Shown here: positions 17,648-27,179 of the stretch, in pieces
How positions within the stretch are numbered: position 1 is the first letter of the stretch
How the letters are laid out: each line of letters begins with the position of its first letter
Translations under genes and position numbers: made by a program
The notes under the pieces: model-generated
The model's database searches: none
Told to the model about the DNA's origin: nothing
The model's input: the letters and a program-made list of their open reading frames with translations, nothing else
Origin: Longimicrobiales bacterium
GTDB taxonomy: Bacteria > Gemmatimonadota > Gemmatimonadetes > Longimicrobiales > Gaopeijiaceae
Assembly: GCA_958295645.1 (NCBI GenBank)
Contig: OY282361.1
Span: forward strand, 2,818,501 to 2,882,500
Reading direction: 5' to 3'
Length of the DNA stretch: 64,000 nt

Positions 17648-18007
17648 TTAGGTCGCCTTCACGTAGACATGGCCGTCGTGCACGGCGACCTCGAAGCAGC
17701 GGACGGACCGCACCGCCGGCAACTGCAAGGCCCGCCCCGTGCGCACGTCGAACTTGGCGCCGTGGAACGGACACTCCAGCTCCGCGCCTTCCAACTCGCC
17801 CGAAGCCAATGGATAGTCTTGGTGAGAGCAACGATCCTCAAGCGCGTAGAAGTCCCCCTCGACATTCGCCAAGACGATTCTGTCGCCTTCGGTCTGCACA
17901 GCCAGGAGCGTCCCAGGCGGCAGTTCGCCGGTCGCGGCCACGCGGCTCCACTCCGGCCCAGGCGAACTGTGCTTGGCCATCAGCCGAATCTTCAGCGCGT
18001 CAGCCAT
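17648..18007 (-). CDS. Rieske-type [2Fe-2S] ferredoxin of the suf operon
   Basis: This 119-residue protein has a single Rieske domain. The cluster ligands are in CSHQDYPL and ECPFHGAKFD, giving the C-x-H and C-x2-H pattern. This resembles the ferredoxin subunits often found inside suf operons of Actinobacteria and related phyla. Its first eight bases overlap the end of sufD, so translation is coupled. It probably supplies electrons during cluster assembly or is itself a client. A second ATG at residue 10 could be the true start and would remove the overlap. Confidence 0.9.
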   Translation of the reverse strand: MADALKIRLMAKHSSPGPEWSRVAATGELPPGTLLAVQTEGDRIVLANVEGDFYALEDRCSHQDYPLASGELEGAELECPFHGAKFDVRTGRALQLPAVRSVRCFEVAVHDGHVYVKAT

Positions 18008-19418
18008 GCCGCAACTTGGCTTCGATGGCCTTCGTCACCTTCTCCACGACGCCTCCCATGGGCAATCGCGACAGCACCTCGCCCAGGAATCCCAAGACCA
18101 CGAGCCGCTCGGCCCGCCGTCGGCCGATCCCCCGGCTCATCAAGTAGAACAGCGCCTCGGCGTCCAGCTGTCCGACCGTCGCTCCGTGCGAACAACGAAC
18201 GTCGTCCGCTTCGATCTCCAAGTTGGGCAAGGAAGTGGCGACCGCCCGCTCCGACATGAGCAGGTTGCGGTTGGTCTGGTAGGCGTCGGTCTGCTGGGCG
18301 CCTTCGTGAACGCGGATGATGCCGCGGAAGACTCCGCGGGAATCGCCGTCGAGCGCACCCTTGTAGAGCAAGTCGCTGTGCGCGTTGGGCGCGACGTGAT
18401 CCTGACTCGTGTTGAAGTCGAAGTGCTGGTCGCCGTCGCCGAAGTAGAGGCCCAGCATGTCGCTGTTGGCGCCGGAGCCAAGAAGCCGCGCGTTGAGGTC
18501 CACCCGGCCCACCGACCCGCCCAACGCCACGTTCAGCGTGTCCAGCGTGGCGTCGCGTTCGGCCAGCGTGCGCTGCTGGGCCAAGTACGCCCCGCCACGT
18601 CCCATGCGCTGAAGCGACACGTACTGCACCTGCGCTCCGCCCCGGGCGAAGATTTCGACCGTGGTCCCCGCCAGAGCCGTCCCGTCCATGTCCGGCGACA
18701 GGATCTCGTCCACGAAGGAGACGCGGCTGCCCTCTTCCGCCACGACGAGGATGCGGGTGAACGCCGCCGTCCCCGCGCTCGACACCCAGCGGGCCAAGCG
18801 CACTGGCAGATCCAGGCTTACGCCGCGGGGAACGCGCAGGAACACCCCGTCGCTCCACAACGCCGCGTTCAGCGCCGGAAACTTTCCGTCGGAGGCGGGC
18901 ACGGCTTCGGTGGCCAGCAGCGATTCCACTCCCTCCAAGCCCTGCCGCGCCGCGTCCCGCAAAGAGGCCAACACGACGCCCCGCCGGGCGAGTTCGCCGT
19001 CCAACTCGGCCAAGACCACGCAACCGTCCACGTCCACCACGCGCCCGGCCCCCTCCCGGTCCTGGGCCATCGCGTCCCGCAACTCTGCCGGAAGCCCCGT
19101 GGCGGCGCCGACGTGCGAAACCGGCGCCTCCTCCGAAGCGAGCGCCTCCTCCGACGCCAATCCCGAGCGACGACCCGGCCCTCCGCCGGGAGCCTGCGCT
19201 ACCGCCAAGCCGTCGAAGTCCAGCAACCGTCCGACGTCCGTGTACCGCCACTCCTCGGAGCGCGTCGAAGGCATGGGCATCGCCTCGTAGAGCGCCCAGG
19301 CCTCTTCCCGCCGCGCTCTCAGCCAGCTCGGGTCGCCCGCGCCCGCCTCCGCCGCTGCCGCCGGACCGACTGCCCTGCGCTCCACCTTCTCCGCTGTCGC
19401 CACCCCGCCGTTCGCCAC
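18000..19418 (-). CDS. sufD: Fe-S assembly scaffold subunit SufD
   Basis: This 472-residue beta-helix protein pairs with SufB in the SufBC2D scaffold. The conserved histidine region near the C-terminus is present as RCSHGATVGQLDAEALFYLM, matching the ligand histidine of SufD. The N-terminal half is variable and rich in alanine and glutamate, as is usual. Translation starts at GTG 19418, four bases after the sufB stop. Its end overlaps the Rieske start. Confidence 0.93.
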   Translation of the reverse strand: MANGGVATAEKVERRAVGPAAAAEAGAGDPSWLRARREEAWALYEAMPMPSTRSEEWRYTDVGRLLDFDGLAVAQAPGGGPGRRSGLASEEALASEEAPVSHVGAATGLPAELRDAMAQDREGAGRVVDVDGCVVLAELDGELARRGVVLASLRDAARQGLEGVESLLATEAVPASDGKFPALNAALWSDGVFLRVPRGVSLDLPVRLARWVSSAGTAAFTRILVVAEEGSRVSFVDEILSPDMDGTALAGTTVEIFARGGAQVQYVSLQRMGRGGAYLAQQRTLAERDATLDTLNVALGGSVGRVDLNARLLGSGANSDMLGLYFGDGDQHFDFNTSQDHVAPNAHSDLLYKGALDGDSRGVFRGIIRVHEGAQQTDAYQTNRNLLMSERAVATSLPNLEIEADDVRCSHGATVGQLDAEALFYLMSRGIGRRRAERLVVLGFLGEVLSRLPMGGVVEKVTKAIEAKLRHG

Positions 19419-19422
19419 TCGT

Positions 19423-20838
19423 CTACCCCACGCTTCCTTCCATCTCCAACTCGATCAGCCGGTTGAGCTCGACGGCGTACTCCAGCGGCAGCTCCTTCGC
19501 AATCGGCTCGATGAAGCCGCGCACGATCAGCGCCATCGCTTCGGCCTCGTCCATGCCCCGGCTCATCAGATAGAACAACTGCTCGTCGCCCACCTTGGAG
19601 ACCGTCGCTTCGTGGCCCACGGAGGCGCTCCGCTCGTCGATCTCTATGTAAGGAAAAGTGTCGGTGCGCGAAGTCTCGTTGATGAGCAGCGCGTCGCATT
19701 CCACGTTCGACTTGGCGTTGGACGCCCCGTCGTAGACCTTGCACAAGCCCCGGTACGACGCTCTGCCCGTACCCTTGGAAATGGACTTGGATACGATGCT
19801 CGAACTCGTGTTGGGCGCCACGTGAATCACTTTGCCGCCCGTGTCCTGGTGCTGGCCGTCGCCCGCGTATGCGATGGACAGGATCTCGCCGTGCGCGCCT
19901 TCGCCCATCAAGTAGCAGGAGGGATACTTCATGGTCAGCTTGGAACCCAGGTTTCCGTCCAGCCATTCCATGTGCCCACCTTGTTGCACCAGCGCCCGTT
20001 GCGTCACCAAGTTGTACATGTTGGTGGACCAGTTCTGGATCGTCGTGTAGCGGAAGAACGCGTCGCGCCCGACCACGATCTCTATGACGCCCGAGTGGAA
20101 CGAGTCCGACGAATACACCGGTGCCGTGCAGCCTTCGATGTAGTGCGCCCGCGAGCCTTCGCCCGCGATGATCAGCGTGCGCTCGAACTGGCCGAGTCGC
20201 TCTTGATTGACGCGGAAATACGCTTGCAGCGGCGTCTCCAAGTGGACGCCCGGCGGGATGTACACGAACGAGCCGCCCGACCACACCGCCGAGTTGAGCG
20301 CCGCGAACTTGTTGTCGGCGGCGGGAATCACGGTGCCGAAGTGCTTGCGGAACAACTCGGGGTGATTCTTGAGCCCGTCCTCGATCGAGTCGAAGATGAC
20401 GCCCTTCGATTCCCATTCCTCCTTGAGCGAATGGTACACCATCTCGGAATCGTACTGCGCGCCCACGCCCGCGAGAATCTTGCGCTCGGCTTCGGGAATC
20501 CCCAGGCGCTCGAAGGTCTGCTTGATGTTCTCGGGCACGTCGTCCCAGGAGCGCTCCATCTTCTCCTGGGGCTTCACGTAGAAGTAGGTCTCGCTCAGCG
20601 TGTCCTCCAGCTCGGACAAGTCGCCGCCCCAGTCGGGCATCGGCTTGGACTCGTAGATGTCCAGCGCCTTGAGACGGCGCTTGAGCATCCATTCGGGTTC
20701 GTCCTTGCGCGCCGAAATCTGGCGCACGATGTCCGAGTCCAGGCCCGGGCGCGTCCGAAACACGGGCTCCGAGTCGGTTACGAAGCCGAACTTGTAGTCG
20801 TCTAGGTCCAGCCCTTGTATGACTTCGTTCTGCGGCAT
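19423..20838 (-). CDS. sufB: Fe-S assembly scaffold subunit SufB
   Basis: This 471-residue core scaffold of the SUF complex is strongly conserved. It shows [20 protein letters not shown], the segment [19 protein letters not shown] and [18 protein letters not shown], which carries the key cysteine, followed by [25 protein letters not shown] lies eight bases before ATG 20838. It is 23 bases downstream of sufC. Confidence 0.96.
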   Translation of the reverse strand: MPQNEVIQGLDLDDYKFGFVTDSEPVFRTRPGLDSDIVRQISARKDEPEWMLKRRLKALDIYESKPMPDWGGDLSELEDTLSETYFYVKPQEKMERSWDDVPENIKQTFERLGIPEAERKILAGVGAQYDSEMVYHSLKEEWESKGVIFDSIEDGLKNHPELFRKHFGTVIPAADNKFAALNSAVWSGGSFVYIPPGVHLETPLQAYFRVNQERLGQFERTLIIAGEGSRAHYIEGCTAPVYSSDSFHSGVIEIVVGRDAFFRYTTIQNWSTNMYNLVTQRALVQQGGHMEWLDGNLGSKLTMKYPSCYLMGEGAHGEILSIAYAGDGQHQDTGGKVIHVAPNTSSSIVSKSISKGTGRASYRGLCKVYDGASNAKSNVECDALLINETSRTDTFPYIEIDERSASVGHEATVSKVGDEQLFYLMSRGMDEAEAMALIVRGFIEPIAKELPLEYAVELNRLIELEMEGSVG

Positions 20839-20861
20839 GATGTTCTCCTGGGGTCGAGCCG

Positions 20862-21635
20862 TCAGCCGGCCGTGACGGCCCGGTACTCTTCGTAGCCCTG
20901 CGCTTCGAGCTCCAGGGCGACTTCCGGTCCCCCGGACTGCACGATGGCTCCGCCGACCATGACGTGAACCGCGTCCGGGGCGATGTGGTCTAGGATGCGC
21001 TGGTAGTGCGTGATGAGAAGCACGGACATGCCGGGCATCTCCTTCTTGAGCGTGTTGACGCCGTGGGCGACGATCTTGAGCGCGTCGATGTCGAGCCCCG
21101 AATCCGTCTCGTCCATCACCGCCAGCGTCGGCTTGAGCACCGCCATCTGAAGAATCTCGTTGCGCTTCTTCTCGCCGCCGCTGAAGCCCTCGTTCACATG
21201 CCGCTCGGCGAAGGCCGGGTCCATGTCCAGAAGCTCCATCCGCTCCACCAGCAGCTCCTGAAAGTCGAAGAGGTCCAGCTCCTCGCCGTCGGCCAGCCGG
21301 GCCTGCAGGGCGGTGCGGAGGAAGTTGGCGATCGAGACGCCGGGAATCTCCACCGGATACTGGAAGGCCATGAAGACGCCCGTCTGGGCGCGCTCGTCCG
21401 GCTCCATCTCCAGCAGGTCCTGGCCGCGAAACGCAACCGACCCGCCCGTGACCTCGTACCCCGGGTGGCCCGCCAGCACCTTGGCCAGCGTGCTCTTGCC
21501 CGACCCGTTCGGCCCCATGATGGCGTGCGTCTCGCCGGGCCGAACCGCAAGATCCACCCCCTTGAGGATGTCGATGGGCTCGCCCGCAACGCGCGCGGTC
21601 AGCCCGGAAATAGAGAGAATCGGCGAGTCGTCCAT
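20862..21635 (-). CDS. sufC: Fe-S assembly ATPase SufC
   Basis: This 257-residue ABC-type ATPase powers the SufBCD scaffold. Walker A is [20 protein letters not shown]. The Q-loop is [13 protein letters not shown]. The ABC signature is [16 protein letters not shown], and Walker B is [17 protein letters not shown]. Two in-frame ATG codons seven residues apart are possible; 21635 is chosen because GGAAGGA lies just upstream, while 21656 has none. It is the first gene of the operon, so its promoter should be within the 285-base gap up to the next gene at 21921. I see no SufR-type regulator in the window. Confidence 0.95.
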   Translation of the reverse strand: MDDSPILSISGLTARVAGEPIDILKGVDLAVRPGETHAIMGPNGSGKSTLAKVLAGHPGYEVTGGSVAFRGQDLLEMEPDERAQTGVFMAFQYPVEIPGVSIANFLRTALQARLADGEELDLFDFQELLVERMELLDMDPAFAERHVNEGFSGGEKKRNEILQMAVLKPTLAVMDETDSGLDIDALKIVAHGVNTLKKEMPGMSVLLITHYQRILDHIAPDAVHVMVGGAIVQSGGPEVALELEAQGYEEYRAVTAG

Positions 21636-21920
21636 CTGTCCTTCCGGCTGGTTCATCAGGGAAACATGGCCGTCATGGCCATCACGCCAAGGCACGTGAA
21701 GACGGCCCGTCGCCCGCCTGTGACGCTCCAGCGCCCTCGCAACGCGTGCGCACCGCGGGTTGCTGAAGCCGAACCACAAGCGGACCGTCCCGAGCCCGTG
21801 AAGGCAAGAAAGCTATCGCAACGCCTCCAGGGCGGTCAAGTTGGGCCAGTCCCTTCAAGCGAGCAAAGGGGACGGCTCCATGGGCCTCAAGCCTGGCGCC
21901 TCCGCTTCGGTCGCCCGCCC

Positions 21921-22949
21921 TTACGCGCCGCCCTCCCTCCGCTCTCCCTCCGCCCGGTGCTCGCGCACGAAGTCCTTCGCCCCCTCCGGGAGAAGCAGGT
22001 CGTCCGAGATGGCGGCCACCACCTCGGCGTCCTTCCATGCTTCTTCCAGCAGCCACAGCTCGCCTTCGAGCGCGCGGCGCTCCTGCTCTTCGTGCAGGGA
22101 CATTTCCAGGGCGAGCTTGGTGGGGCCGGGCATCTTGATGATGTAGCCCGGGACGCCCTTCTTGTTGTTGAACCGGTTGCTCGTGGCGAGGGCGGCGATC
22201 AGCTGGCTCGGGTGTCCGGCCGCTTCGATCGCCCCGACCGCGTGTCGCACGGTGTCGCGTTTGCCCCCGAAGGCGTTCAGCTTCGGCAGGATGGCCGCGG
22301 CGAACCGGCGCGCTTCGTCGCCCTCGTGCCACGTCTTGTTCTTGCGCCACATCTTGGCCTTCGCCAGTTCGAGCTTGAAGCCCGGTTCCTCTTCGGCGGG
22401 ACGAATGCGGGTCGACAACAGTTCTTCGTAGGAGAGCTTGATTTCGGCGCCGTCGTCCGTGCGCAGCTTGGCCGAACCGCGGGCATGGATCAATTGGTGC
22501 CAGAAGGCGCCGCTTTGGGCGAGAAGGGCTCCGCCGATGCCTACCGCGGCCCCGCCGACCACGACGCCGCCGACCAGGACGCCGACGCCGACTCCGTAGA
22601 GGATGTGCCTCCTCCGGCGCCGTCCAAACTGGTCGCCGTAGCGCCAGGCGGCGAACTCGGGCCGGAGCGGCCGGCCGATGCGCACGAGCTCGAGCCCCTC
22701 GGGGTGCCGCGCGAGCCCGATGTGCTCGGAGGACACCCGCACGCGGGTCGAGCGGAAGAGGCGTTCGCAGTCTTCGACGGCCTCCCACCGCTCCTCGAGA
22801 GGGCTCAGGTTCCACCGCTCGCACTTGCGGCAGACGACCCACAGACGCCCGCGCGCCTCGTCGAACGCGAGCCTGCGCCCGACGGGAAAGGTCTCGACGA
22901 CCTCGTTCGAGCCCAGCGGCTTGGCGCAGAACATGCAGGTGGAGTACAC
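21921..22949 (-). CDS. Zinc-ribbon membrane protein of unknown function
   Basis: I do not recognise a named family. The 342-residue protein starts with a C-x2-C zinc ribbon (C5, C8, C40, C43). A 60-residue charged region follows, and then a run of arginines and a glycine/valine-rich hydrophobic segment at about 118-145 that could span the membrane. The C-terminal 180 residues are soluble, charged and probably helical, with a lysine-rich AKAKMWRKNKTW stretch. The N-terminal ribbon would be cytoplasmic by the positive-inside rule. It lies upstream of sufC on the same strand but 285 bases away, so a shared operon is unlikely. Confidence 0.7.
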   Translation of the reverse strand: MYSTCMFCAKPLGSNEVVETFPVGRRLAFDEARGRLWVVCRKCERWNLSPLEERWEAVEDCERLFRSTRVRVSSEHIGLARHPEGLELVRIGRPLRPEFAAWRYGDQFGRRRRRHILYGVGVGVLVGGVVVGGAAVGIGGALLAQSGAFWHQLIHARGSAKLRTDDGAEIKLSYEELLSTRIRPAEEEPGFKLELAKAKMWRKNKTWHEGDEARRFAAAILPKLNAFGGKRDTVRHAVGAIEAAGHPSQLIAALATSNRFNNKKGVPGYIIKMPGPTKLALEMSLHEEQERRALEGELWLLEEAWKDAEVVAAISDDLLLPEGAKDFVREHRAEGERREGGA

Positions 22950-23001
22950 CGAACCCTCTCTGGTCGTCGCAGCCGGCCGCGCCCAGGCGGACGCGGTCCT
23001 C

Positions 23002-23706
23002 TCAACCCGTTACGCAGAACTCCCGAAAACGCTTCGCCAACGCCGGCCCGGCCCCCGCGTCTTCGTGCTTGAAGAACACGAACGCCTCGGCCCAGCCCGC
23101 GTCGCGCAGCTGCTCCGCCCAAGCCGCCAGCTCGGCCTCGCCGTACCCGGGCCGGCGCAAGCGGGCGTATCCGAAGCCGGCCGTTGCCACGACGGGCGCG
23201 TCGCCGTCGCCGGTATCCGCCGCGACCAGGGCCGCCCCGCCGTCCGAGAGCGCCGCGTACACGTCGTCGCCGAACCAGCTGTCGTGGCGAAACTCGAAGG
23301 CGGCGCGAACCCTGGTCGGCACGATCGCCAGAAAGTCCTTCAACCTCTCCACGTCCTTCTTGAGATACGGCGGCAGCTGGAAGAGCACCGGCCCCAACCG
23401 GTCCCCCAGGCCCTCGACGGCCGCCTTGGCCAGGTAGCCGAGCGGCTCGTCCGCGTCCTTGAGCCGCTTCATGTGGGTGATGCGCCGGCTCGCCTTGAGG
23501 ACGAACGCGAAGTCCTCGGGCACCTGCGTCGTCCACTTGGCGAGCATCTCCGTGCGGGGAAGCCGGTAGAAGGTGTTGTTGATCTCGACGGCGTCGAGCC
23601 GCTGGGCGTAGTACTCCAGCATCCGGGCCGCGGGCAGGTCCTCCGGATAGAAGTTGCCCTTCCACTCCTTGTAGGAGAATCCGCTGGTGCCCGTCCAGAG
23701 CTTCAT
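23002..23706 (-). CDS. DUF72 (YecE-like) domain protein
   Basis: This 234-residue TIM-barrel-like protein belongs to the DUF72/YecE family, widespread but of unknown biochemical function. Family marks are the N-terminal GTSGFSYKEWKGNFYP, the segment VEINNTFYRLP, and FAFVLKASRRITHMKRL. The end GWAEAFVFFKHED is also typical. ATG 23706 is fixed by a GGGAGG site and the usual short N-terminus. It is divergent from the hydrolase gene with only 64 bases between starts. Confidence 0.92.
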   Translation of the reverse strand: MKLWTGTSGFSYKEWKGNFYPEDLPAARMLEYYAQRLDAVEINNTFYRLPRTEMLAKWTTQVPEDFAFVLKASRRITHMKRLKDADEPLGYLAKAAVEGLGDRLGPVLFQLPPYLKKDVERLKDFLAIVPTRVRAAFEFRHDSWFGDDVYAALSDGGAALVAADTGDGDAPVVATAGFGYARLRRPGYGEAELAAWAEQLRDAGWAEAFVFFKHEDAGAGPALAKRFREFCVTG

Positions 23707-23770
23707 GTGAGCCTCCCGTGCCCGCCCTGCCCCCCTTGCGGCCCGCCCCTCTCGGCATGACAGTAGCGAC

Positions 23771-25765
23771 ATGAACGCCCGTTTGCGAACGATGCTGGTC
23801 GCGGCGGCCGGCGTTGCGGCGCCGACGGCCTGCGGCACCGCGCTGGACCTCGTTCCCTCCGACGCCTCCAGCGTGCTGGCCTCCCACGTCCTGGACGCCG
23901 AGAACCCGGCGCGCCCCGGCCCGCACGGCGTCCGCACCCTCTACTACGGCAGCGGAACGGACAAGAATCGCCCCGAGTATCGCGACTCCGTGTCCATTGT
24001 CACCCGCCCCGTGGACGCCTCGAAGCTGGTGAGCCTGGGCGAATCGGCCAAGTCGCGCAACCGCTATTGGGGATTCTCGCCGGACAGCTTCCCGCTCAAC
24101 GCCCGCGTCTGGTACCCCGACGCGCCGGGGCCGCACCCGCTGGCGCTGGTCGTCCACGGCAACCACAACATGCGCGACTTCTCGGACCCCGGCTACGACT
24201 GGCTGGGCGAACTGCTGGCGAGCCGGGGCTACGTCCTGGCGTCGGTGGACATGAACTTCGTCAACGGCGGCATTCGCGGCGAGAACGATGCCCGGGGGTG
24301 GTTGCTGCTCAAGCATCTCGAGGCATGGCGGGGATTCACGGAGGACGAAGACGGGCCCTTGGGCGGGCGGGCCGACATGAGCCGCATTGGGCTGATCGGC
24401 CATTCGCGGGGAGGCGAAGCGGTCGGCCACGCGGCGGCGTTCAATCGGCTCCGCCGTTACCCGGACGACGCCTCCTTCGAGTTCGACTTCGGATTCTCGA
24501 TTCGCGCGGTCCTGGCAATAGCTCCCGTGGACGGCCAGTACCTCCCGGCCAACCAGCGCGTGCCGGTGGAGAACGTCAACTATCTGGTGTTCCACGGCTC
24601 GCACGACGGCGACGTGACCAGCTTCCACGGACTCCGCCAGTTCAACCGCGTGCGCTTTACCGACGGCGGCGACTGGTTCAAGTCCGCCGTCTACGTGTAC
24701 CGCGCCAACCACGGCCAGTGGAACACGGTCTGGGGCGCCCACGACAACGGCCCCCGTAGCGGGCGCATCCTCGAGTTGTCGGGCCTGCTTCCGCCCGAGG
24801 ACCAGCGCGAGTTCGGGCGCGTGTTCGTGTCGGCCTTCCTGGACGTCGCGCTGAAGGGCGACGACCGCTACCGGCCGCTCTTTCGCGACCACCGCGTCGC
24901 AGGCGGCTGGTTGCCGAAGACGATGTACGTCACCCGGTTCAAGGACGCCTCGTTTCGGCCGCTCGCCGACTTCGAGGAAGACATAGACGTCACGACGGGG
25001 ACGGCCGAGGGCGTGTCGTTGCTGGGCGAGGGCTTCAGCACGTGGAAGGAGGATCGGCTGGAGCTGCGTTCCGCCAATCGCAGCAACACGTCGTCGTCGC
25101 AGCTCGACCAGGCGGTCTGGCTGGGATGGAACAACGCGTACGAGGACGCGGCCGACGAGCCGGCGCCGCCTGCCGTGTTCACGATCGCGCTGCCGCCGGG
25201 ACTGGCGGAGCGCTGGGAGGCCGGGTCCGAGAGCACGCTGGAAATGCACGTGGCCGGACTGGACGAAGAGCCGGGGCCGCGGGAGCGCCGGGACTCGGCC
25301 CAGGGAGACGGCCGACAACTTGGCGAGGCTGGGCGAGGCGAACCACGGCCGCGAGAGGAGGACGATCGCGACGCCGGCGTCGGCGACGAAGCTTCGCCCG
25401 ACGACGAGAGGCCGCCGCTGGATCTGACCGTCGAGGCCGAGGACGCCGACGGCGACGCGGCGCGGGTCGCTCTGTCCAGCTACGGCCCGTTGCGCAGGCC
25501 GCTCACCATCCGCGTCTATCGCCGCCGCGACCGGGAGGCCGCTCGGTTCGCGAACCGCTGGGAGACCATCAAGCAGCATTTCTCGATTCCGCTCTCGGAC
25601 TTCGTGTTGGCCAACCCCGCCTTCGATCCCGAATCCCTGCGCTCCGTCCGGCTGGTGTTCGACCGCGCTCCGTCCGGAACCGTGGTGGTCGACGACATCG
25701 GCCTGTCGCGGATGCACCCGGGATTCCTCGCCGCCCGGCTTCCGTCGCCGGAGCCGCCCGGCTAG
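23771..25765 (+). CDS. Secreted alpha/beta hydrolase with C-terminal beta domain
   Basis: This 664-residue exported protein begins with a short hydrophobic signal ending near APTACG, possibly a lipobox. The alpha/beta-hydrolase domain is at about 85-370. It has the oxyanion strand LALVVHGNHNMRD, the nucleophile elbow GLIGHSRGGEAVGHAA and a catalytic histidine likely in RANHGQWNTVWG. The acid residue may be in FHGSHDGDVTS. The C-terminal third is beta-rich with a charged, low-complexity insertion at about 500-555. It resembles acetylxylan-esterase or dienelactone-hydrolase-like lipases, so ester hydrolysis in the periplasm is likely. The substrate is unknown. Confidence 0.8.
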   Translation: MNARLRTMLVAAAGVAAPTACGTALDLVPSDASSVLASHVLDAENPARPGPHGVRTLYYGSGTDKNRPEYRDSVSIVTRPVDASKLVSLGESAKSRNRYWGFSPDSFPLNARVWYPDAPGPHPLALVVHGNHNMRDFSDPGYDWLGELLASRGYVLASVDMNFVNGGIRGENDARGWLLLKHLEAWRGFTEDEDGPLGGRADMSRIGLIGHSRGGEAVGHAAAFNRLRRYPDDASFEFDFGFSIRAVLAIAPVDGQYLPANQRVPVENVNYLVFHGSHDGDVTSFHGLRQFNRVRFTDGGDWFKSAVYVYRANHGQWNTVWGAHDNGPRSGRILELSGLLPPEDQREFGRVFVSAFLDVALKGDDRYRPLFRDHRVAGGWLPKTMYVTRFKDASFRPLADFEEDIDVTTGTAEGVSLLGEGFSTWKEDRLELRSANRSNTSSSQLDQAVWLGWNNAYEDAADEPAPPAVFTIALPPGLAERWEAGSESTLEMHVAGLDEEPGPRERRDSAQGDGRQLGEAGRGEPRPREEDDRDAGVGDEASPDDERPPLDLTVEAEDADGDAARVALSSYGPLRRPLTIRVYRRRDREAARFANRWETIKQHFSIPLSDFVLANPAFDPESLRSVRLVFDRAPSGTVVVDDIGLSRMHPGFLAARLPSPEPPG

Positions 25766-25836
25766 GCAATTGGTTGCCCGAGGACGAGGTAGCGGCACTT
25801 CGTGCGGAGCGGCAGTCGCCCGCCCGTGCCGACCTG

Positions 25837-26802
25837 CTAGCGGAAAGCCAGCCCTAACGCATGCCTGCTTTCGCGGCCGGCGCCTTGGTAGGCGTAGTCC
25901 AGCCGAAGGCGGTCGCCCGCGAAGCCGCCGCCGAACGTGAACGGCGAGGCGTGGTCCTCCGAGACGTGGACGGCCCCGAAGCGCAGGATGAACACGCGGC
26001 CCACGACCGGCCACCACGCAATCTCGACGCCTCCGCCTGGCACGATCTCGCCGTCTCCGTCGCGAGCCAGCTGCACCGCGCCGCCGATGTCCAGCGGCCC
26101 GACCGGCTTGCGGTCCATCCCCGCGCCCAGCGCCACCCGTGTGGCGAGCGGCAGCGTCTCGCCCTTCCCGGCCAGCCCGGGACCCAGGTTCTGCGCGGTC
26201 AGCGCCACCGTCACCGGCCCGGCCTCCATGGCGGCGCCGACGTCCGCCGCCAACGTCCGGCTCCGCGTCGTCCCGTCGTCCTGACCGACGACCTTCGCCG
26301 CCCCTCCAACGCGCAGCCCCAGCACTTCGCCCGCGAACCCGGCCGCCACCGCGAAGCTCGACCCCCGCCAGCGCTCCGCACGACCCGGCCCCTCCCCGTC
26401 CCGGTCCTCCGGATGGCCTCGCGCTTCCCCGGTTCCGCCCACGAACACCACCCCGATCCCTGCGAAGCCGCCGAACCACTCGCCGCTGGCCGTCGTCGCC
26501 ACAAGGCTCCCTCCGTCTTCCAAGCGGTGGAACGCCGCGCCGAATCCGCTGCCTTCGAGGAGCGCAGGATGGTGAAGGAGCGCCGCGTCGGAGCCGTCGG
26601 CAGCAAAGAAGGCGCCGCCCAGCCCCATGGCTCTCGCGCCGGGCGCGAAGGTCAGAACGGGGGGTCCGGCACGGCGGGAATCGCGGTCGTGCCGCTCCTG
26701 CGCCGCAAGGCCGGGCGACGCTCCCAAGATGTTCAACGCCAGCCCCAAGCAGGCCAGGGCGGCTCCGCAGGCCCCGCGTTCCGTCCTCGCCCGCCGTCTC
26801 AT
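25837..26802 (-). CDS. PorV/PorQ-like outer-membrane protein
   Basis: This 321-residue protein has a signal peptide ending GLAAQE. The opening motif LTFAPGARAMGLGGAFFAAD and the LHHPALLEG turn are hallmarks of the PorV/PorQ (UPF0164) barrel family. Alternating glycine-rich strands follow to the end HALGLAFR. Proteins of this family serve as outer-membrane components, including type IX secretion accessory barrels. No other type IX genes are in the window, so that role is not implied. ATG 26802 overlaps the TGA of the small zinc-ribbon gene in an ATGA, so translation is coupled. Confidence 0.75.
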   Translation of the reverse strand: MRRRARTERGACGAALACLGLALNILGASPGLAAQERHDRDSRRAGPPVLTFAPGARAMGLGGAFFAADGSDAALLHHPALLEGSGFGAAFHRLEDGGSLVATTASGEWFGGFAGIGVVFVGGTGEARGHPEDRDGEGPGRAERWRGSSFAVAAGFAGEVLGLRVGGAAKVVGQDDGTTRSRTLAADVGAAMEAGPVTVALTAQNLGPGLAGKGETLPLATRVALGAGMDRKPVGPLDIGGAVQLARDGDGEIVPGGGVEIAWWPVVGRVFILRFGAVHVSEDHASPFTFGGGFAGDRLRLDYAYQGAGRESRHALGLAFR

Positions 26803-27065
26803 CCTCGCCCGCTTGCTCCGGTCGCGGACATCGCCCGGTCCACGGCCAAGCTCGCGAGACAAGCCGGACAACGGATCACGATCCGGTTCCGAACGTAGGA
26901 GACGTCCTTCCTGGGCGGCGCGCGCAGGCTTCCGCAGGGGCTGTCGCAACGGGGACAGCAAAGAGGTTGCGCCCCGCTCGCGAGTTGCGCCAGCAGCTTG
27001 CGCCTCTCGTCGGCCGAGTAGGAACTGCCGCCCTTGCCCCTCCGAAGATCCGCGTTCTCCCGAAT
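26799..27065 (-). CDS. Small zinc-ribbon protein, possible ATT start
   Basis: This short frame encodes a compact zinc ribbon: CCPRCDSPCGS, about 20 residues, then VIRCPACLASLAV. It ends in TGA, which overlaps the ATG of the PorV-like gene by four bases, strong support for a real gene. No ATG, GTG or TTG fits. GGGAGG stands at ideal spacing before an ATT codon at 27065, which would give 88 residues. A rare non-canonical start is therefore possible, as known for infC. The region before the first cysteines is polar and variable. It would be a cytoplasmic regulator or nucleic-acid binder coupled to an envelope protein; this is inference. Confidence 0.6.
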   Translation of the reverse strand: MRENADLRRGKGGSSYSADERRKLLAQLASGAQPLCCPRCDSPCGSLRAPPRKDVSYVRNRIVIRCPACLASLAVDRAMSATGASGRG

Positions 27066-27179
27066 GGTGCCGCCTCCCAGCTCGTTAGCCTTTACTGCGA
27101 ACTGCGAACGCAAACGCGCGCTCCGCCCGGAACATAACTTTCGTTCAACGAAACGACCCGCGAGGGTGTCCTTCGGTAG

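Noticed and set aside
22805-26479. Very long minus-strand frame across the hydrolase gene
   Set aside because: It is antisense to a convincing alpha/beta hydrolase and has no domain of its own.
25837-26802. PorV-like protein as part of a type IX secretion system
   Set aside because: No PorK, PorN, PorT, Sov or C-terminal sorting domains are seen in the window.
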